DNA of 64,000 nt. It comes from JASHPR01 sp963833885. Its GTDB lineage: Bacteria > Actinomycetota > Actinomycetes > Streptosporangiales > Streptosporangiaceae. The stretch lies in NCBI GenBank assembly GCA_963833885.1, contig CAWHZU010000023.1:302307-366306 (forward strand), read 5' to 3'. Positions 60,178 through 64,000 of this stretch are shown in pieces; position 1 is the first letter of the stretch; the number at the start of each line of letters is the position of its first letter. Position numbers and translations under genes: made by a program. Below the pieces are notes generated by a model. That model made no database searches. It was given only the letters and a program-made list of their open reading frames with translations, and was not told where the DNA came from.

Positions 60178-60664
60178 CGAAACTGCCTACTACCAACTAA
60201 AGGAGGCAGCCCGCCGAATCGTGCGCTCCTATGTAGCGGAGTGCGATGACCTGCTTCGGGTAAGGGAAACCGAGCGGGCGTTCGAGCTGCACCTGCCGAC
60301 CGCGATCATCAGCGGACGCGCCGACGTGATCCTGGACACCGAGAACGGCGGGGTCCGCTCCTTGACGATCGTGGACTATAAGACCTCCGCGGACCCTGCG
60401 GCCGGTGACGACTACGCGCTGCAGCTCGCCATCTACGCCGACGCCGGCCGACGCGAGGGACTGCCTATTGAGGCCGCCTACATCCACGACCTCAAGGCAG
60501 CCGACCGCCAGCCCATTGACGTCTCCGCCGCCGCAATCACCGCCAGCGAGCAAACCATCGAGGCTTCCGTCGCCGACCTGCGCCAGCGTATCTTCCACGC
60601 TAACCCCGGCCCCCGCTGCCGCCGATGCGACGTCCACAGCCTCTGCCGCTGGAACGCCAGCTGA
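60178..60664 (+). CDS. C-terminal PD-(D/E)XK (Cas4/AddB-like) nuclease domain of the helicase, displaced by a frameshift
   Basis: Read in the next frame, the sense joins the helicase at ...DEGFF | LPVASETAYYQLKEAARRIV. It then gives LHLPTAIISGRADVILDTEN, SLTIVDYKTSADPAAGDDYA (Asp ... Asp-Tyr-Lys, the nuclease core) and four Cys-like ligands ending CRRCDVHSLC, the Fe-S site of Cas4/AddB nucleases. By itself it could start only at GTG 60221. One extra base near 60,158-60,164 explains the break. Confidence 0.85.
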
Positions 60665-60710
60665 GGCGGTGGCGAAATCACAGGCGCCGAACCTCCGCTA
60701 GCGGCCGATG

Positions 60711-61800
60711 CAGGCTTTGCCGAACGAGTGCTCGAGCTCATCGACTCGGGCCGCCGGACAGCGACCTATAAGCTGGCGCTACTTATGTCTTTGATCGACC
60801 TCTGCGCGCGACGTGCCGACGCCGCCGGGAGTCCACCCAGCGTGCTGTACACCCGGGAAATCGCCGAGCGGATCGCGGCAATCTACTGACCGCAAGTGAT
60901 GGATTACCGGCGGGGGCCAGAGGTAATTCAGCTCCGGTAGATCACGCTGCCGCGCTCGGCAATCACCGAGGCGGTGCTGGAGTTCCGCCGGGCTGCCGAG
61001 GCGGCCGGCGCCACCTCGCTGACCCTCGCCCGCCAGCGGCTGGTACGCGAGTACTCGCAGATGCTGGACCGCGTGGAGGTTGCGGTAGTCGAACAGCCTC
61101 TGCCGCGCTTGCAGATCGCCGGCTGAGGCGAGCAGACACTGCCGTTCCTGTACGACATCGGCTGGGGGACGCGGGCGTCATTCTCCCCGCGCCGACTGCA
61201 CCGCGATGATCCCGCCGGGCTCCCGGTACGGCTGCGCCCTGGCGTCGGCGACCAACTCGTGCGGCTGGCCCCACTGATCCGGCCGCTGGTCGAGCTGCAC
61301 TGGACCAGGATGGTCGCGACGATCAACAAAGTCGCCACCGAAGAGCAGGACCTTCACCGCCACCTTTTCGGGCGAGACCGGCTGACCCCGCCCAAGGCGC
61401 TGCGCGATGGTCTGGCCGAGCTGCAAGCCGGGCGCTGTTTTTACTGCCGCAAGCCGTTCCGCCGGGCACCGGACGCCGACCACTTCATACCGCGTGTTCG
61501 CTGCGGTATTGATGCTGTCGAAAACCTCGCCTTGCCGATAGCGCTTGCAACAACGACAAGCGCGATCTCCTGCCGGCCTCCCCGCTGGTCGACGCCTGGG
61601 CCGACCGGAATCTCGAACACGAAGGCGCGTTGGCCCAGCTCGCCAGTTCCTGCGGGTGGGACTCAGACGCTCGCGGGACCCTGGCAGTCGCCAGGTCGAT
61701 TTACCGCCATCTCCCGCCAGGCCAGCTCGCGTTCTGGCTTGGCACCGGGCGGGTGGACATAACGCACGTCCGTCCTGGCATCGTCATCGACATCGCGTGA
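60711..61800 (+). pseudogene. HNH nuclease gene with three stop codons and a frameshift
   Basis: The frame AERVLELIDSGRRTATYKLALL runs to TGA 60887-60889. The same frame goes on (WPQVMDYRRGPEVIQLR after the stop) to TAG 60938-60940, then EAVLEFRRAAEAAGATSLTLARQRL to TGA 61124-61126, then the HNH region FYCRKPFRR...DADHFIPR. Near 61,534 one base is missing and the sense shifts to the next frame (CNNDKRDLLPASPLVDAW ... VIDIA). Each stop is one transition away from a sense codon. Downstream of the helicase, same strand. Without a search I only call the family HNH. Confidence 0.75.
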
Positions 61801-61856
61801 GCAACTGCCCGCTGGTACGACGCGATGACTTCCTGCGGCGGCATGGCCAAGAGCGG

Positions 61857-62180
61857 TCAGGAGCCGAGGTTGCCGCACCAGACGATTCGCTCGGTGAAGC
61901 TGCCCCGTTCAACGGCCTTGGCCGAGCGCAGCCTCTCGAGTCCGCCAGCATCGAGACCGAGATCGGCGGCGAGCGCCAGCACGACTTCAAGAACATCGGC
62001 CAATTCCTCGGGAACGTGCGCATCGTCTGCCGTGGCGACCTCGTGGGCTTCCTCGACGAGCTTGGCGCGCAGAAGTTCCCGGTACTCGCCAGAGTCAGCG
62101 AACCGTACGATGGGCTCATCACCCTGAGCGCGGATGATCTGCGGGACCCTGTCCCGGATCAGCTTTTCCTTGGCCGCCAC
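61857..62180 (-). CDS. MazG-like nucleoside triphosphate pyrophosphohydrolase
   Basis: A 107-aa all-alpha NTP-PPase. KLIRDRVPQIIRAQG is the opening helix. KLVEEAHEVATADDAHVPEELADVLEVVLALA contains the E-x-x-E ... E-x-x-D metal pattern. The end is SFTERIVWCGN. The start is GTG 62180, with GGAGG four bases upstream. The open frame up to 62276 is Arg-rich and not coding. Members clean house for non-canonical nucleotides or, in some stress modules, degrade signalling nucleotides. Stands alone in opposite direction to its neighbours. Confidence 0.88.
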   Translation of the reverse strand: MAAKEKLIRDRVPQIIRAQGDEPIVRFADSGEYRELLRAKLVEEAHEVATADDAHVPEELADVLEVVLALAADLGLDAGGLERLRSAKAVERGSFTERIVWCGNLGS

Positions 62181-62387
62181 AGTTCCTCCCCGCCGACGCG
62201 GGCCTTGCCGAGAACAGGTCGGTACCAGCCCTGGATTGGGCTGCCGCTGGTCGTGCTGACGGGTCTTAGGGAACACGGTCAGGCTATGCGGCGATGAATA
62301 CGTCGGCGGTGCATCGTCTTAACACCCGCAACGTTGCTGGGCCCGGCGGCAGCCGTTCCGGCCGGGCGGGACGGATGGAGGCAGTTG

Positions 62388-62946
62388 ATGCGGCACGTAG
62401 TCCTGCAGTTCTGGCTCTCCCTCGACGGCTACAGCTGCGACGAAGACACAGAGCTCTACCGCCTCATGGAAGAAATAGAGGATCCCGAGCAGGAGGAATA
62501 TTCGTCGGCCGACTCGGCAGGCGGGAACCCACATCATGGGACGGGTCACCTACGAAGAGATGGCCAAGTTCTGGCCCAGCTCCGACCACCCGATCGCGGC
62601 ACCCATAAAGGAGATCCCCAAGGTCGCGTTCTCCGCCAGCCTCCAATCCGCGACCTGGCCCCCGGCCCGGATCGCCCGCGGGGACACGGCGGAGGAACTG
62701 GCGCGGCTGAAGCAGGAACCTGGCGGGGAGATCATCGCCCACGGCGGAACCCAGTTCGCGCGGTCCCTGATCCGGCTCGGCCTGGTGGACGACTACCGGC
62801 TCTGGGTGCTGCCCGCCGCGGTCGGACAGGGCGCGCCGCTGTTCACCGGGCTGGCCCGGCCGGTGACCCTGAGCCTGGTCAAGACCACGGCGTTTCCGTC
62901 CGGCATCCTCGAGCTGTGTTACGAGCCCGCCGGCCACGGGGCGTAA
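62388..62946 (+). pseudogene. Dihydrofolate reductase-like (RibD C-terminal family) protein, two frameshifts
   Basis: Starts at ATG 62388 with GGAGG six bases ahead: MRHVVLQFWLSLDGYSCDEDTELYRLMEEIEDPEQEEY. Near 62,503 a missing T and near 62,515 a missing C break the frame (FVGRL then GTHIMGRVTYEEMAKFW). From MGRVTYEEM on, the sequence is intact: WPPARIARGDTAEELARLKQ, GGEIIAHGGTQFARSLIRLGLVDDYRLWVLPAAVGQGAPLF. The family includes DHFR-like reductases of unknown substrate. Both indels are small and may be sequencing errors. Confidence 0.8.
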
Positions 62947-63104
62947 CGTTCAAGATCCCGAACAGGGCTGCACCGCCAGCCCACGAGACAGGCCTTGAAC
63001 GCGGCGCCGTGCCAGGCCTGGCGCCAACCGGTTGATCACGCCGACCGCGCGCAACACCTCTCGAACCACCCCTGGTCCCGGTCACTCCGTTTTGCGAACA
63101 GGAG

Positions 63105-63140
63105 TTTGATGAAATGTCAGAGGCGTCATTTATCATCAAA
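63105..63140. promoter_or_regulatory. Inverted repeat before the DUF222 gene
   Basis: TTTGATGAAATG (63105-63116) faces CATTTATCATCAAA (63127-63140), a dyad with a two-base bulge, ending four bases before the DUF222 ATG. It is A/T-rich in a GC-rich setting. It may be an operator or an element border. Confidence 0.45.
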
Positions 63141-63143
63141 TGC

Positions 63144-64000
63144 ATGAGCGATAACCTTCTGTTAAGCGCCGCCGATGATTTGCGAGCCGACGGCCCGGCC
63201 GAGCCGGGACCGCAGGAACCGGGTCCGGTGCTGGTGCCGTTGGAGCGGCTGGAGGAGCGGATCTGCGAGCTGGCCGCGCACCTTGCCGCCGGGACATGCC
63301 GCTTCCTCCAGCTGGTCGCCGAGTTCGACGCCCGCGGTGGCTGGGCGACGTGGGACCTGCCGTCGTGCGCGGCATGGCTGGCGTGGAAGTGCCAGGTCGC
63401 CCCGGGCACCGCCCGCGAGCAGGTCCGGGTCGCCCGGGCCCTGGCCAGCCTGCCGCGCATCACCGCGGAGTTCGCAGCGGGGCGGATGTCGTACGCCAAG
63501 GTGCGGGCGCTGACCCGGATCGCGACCACGGCGACCGAGGCGGACCTGGCCGAGATCGCCGGGCCGATGACCGCCGCGCAGTGCGAGCGGTTCGTCGCCG
63601 CGCACCGCAAAGCGTCCGACACCGAGGAACTGGCGAGCTGGGCGGGGCGGCGGGTGAGCGTCCACGTAGGCGAGGACGGGTCAATGACGATCAGCGCCAA
63701 GCTGCCCGCTGCCGACGGCGCGGTGGTGCTGCAGGCGCTGCGCGCAGCTGCGGGTGACTGCGAGCACCCGCACCGCCCGCACGACGACACTGCCGAGGAC
63801 ACCAGGCCCGCCGAGCATTCCGGGCGGGGTGCCTCGACCTGCCGGGCGAGCCTGGCCGACGCGCTGGTGCAGGTCGCCGGGGCGTACCTGACCGGGAAGA
63901 TCGCCGCCGCGGGCAACCCGGACATCTACCAGGTGATCGTGCACGTCGGACCCGAAGCCCTCAGCACCGGGCCAGACGGCAGCGACCCTGCCACAGGGCA
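63144..64000 (+). CDS. DUF222 (13E12-repeat-type) protein, N-terminal part, cut by the window end
   Basis: Open frame of 285 codons without a stop to the window end. VLVPLERLEERICELAAHLAAG, FLQLVAEFDARGGWATWDLPSCAAWLAWKCQVAPGTAREQVRVARAL and RMSYAKVRALTRIATTATEADL are the typical DUF222 start, and ISAKLPAADGAVVLQALRAA the middle. Full-length members of about 450-550 aa end in an HNH nuclease domain, which lies beyond the window. They are related to mycobacterial REP13E12 elements. No Shine-Dalgarno is seen before ATG 63144. A preceding ATG at 63140 is out of frame. Confidence 0.9.
   Translation, partial: MSDNLLLSAADDLRADGPAEPGPQEPGPVLVPLERLEERICELAAHLAAGTCRFLQLVAEFDARGGWATWDLPSCAAWLAWKCQVAPGTAREQVRVARALASLPRITAEFAAGRMSYAKVRALTRIATTATEADLAEIAGPMTAAQCERFVAAHRKASDTEELASWAGRRVSVHVGEDGSMTISAKLPAADGAVVLQALRAAAGDCEHPHRPHDDTAEDTRPAEHSGRGASTCRASLADALVQVAGAYLTGKIAAAGNPDIYQVIVHVGPEALSTGPDGSDPATG

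Noticed and set aside
62879..63925. A 348-codon minus-strand frame opposite the DUF222 gene
   Set aside because: Ala/Ser/Arg-rich antisense frame; the plus strand has clear DUF222 motifs.

Overview
High-GC DNA from an actinomycete. The support is the strong G/C bias at third positions, frequent GTG/TTG starts, a mycothiol-dependent-isomerase-type protein, a DUF574-type methyltransferase, a DUF4407/Ser-Thr kinase pair and a DUF222 (13E12-type) protein. I see no tRNA, rRNA, CRISPR array or intact insertion sequence, and I cannot name the genus.

Layout. 1-3.3 kb: end of a NarL-type two-component system, a lipoprotein DD-carboxypeptidase and a small zinc-ribbon protein. 4.0-7.0 kb: a tightly overlapping operon (leader ORF, pterin synthase-like enzyme, methyltransferase, glycosyltransferase, SDR) that looks like a modified-pterin pathway. 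7.1-12.5 kb: FAD oxidoreductase, DHA2 efflux pump and SDR, facing an ECF sigma factor coupled to a TIGR03086-type protein. 12.7-15.1 kb: an FtsX-type permease with two frameshifts. 15.2-18.1 kb: many small genes, including a winged-helix gene, its decayed duplicate, a HicA-like gene and a thrice-repeated operator-like box. 18.3-22.3 kb: a class-B-type penicillin-binding protein and an L,D-transpeptidase with an 18-bp tandem repeat tract.

22.7-31.4 kb holds two divergent operons. One encodes a GAP1-like protein, a P-loop GTPase and a vWA-like protein. The other encodes a DUF4407 membrane protein, a Ser/Thr kinase and an FHA-like/winged-helix protein. This resembles the GTPase-centred conflict systems predicted from comparative genomics. 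31.4-42.1 kb is mixed: RidA, a luciferase-like oxidoreductase, a secreted propeller lipoprotein, a sedolisin, methyltransferases and several gene remnants.

42.1-56.9 kb is a defence island with visibly lower GC. A reader-plus-PD-(D/E)XK nuclease comes first. Then four genes are joined by 1-4 nt overlaps: a 5-methylcytosine DNA methyltransferase, an AAA ATPase like DptF, a 522-aa protein in the DptG position, and a 1,641-aa HerA/FtsK-type ATPase like DptH. A Vsr endonuclease and two HNH nucleases follow. Normally DptFGH works with phosphorothioation (Dnd). Here the only modification enzyme is a cytosine methylase, so this is my leading candidate for an undescribed or little-described system. 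57-64 kb contains a UvrD-type helicase-nuclease, decayed XRE and HNH genes, a MazG-like hydrolase, a broken DHFR-like gene and the start of a DUF222 protein.

Several genes are broken by single-base indels, some in short homopolymers. Some may be sequencing errors, so treat 'pseudogene' calls based only on a frameshift with caution.
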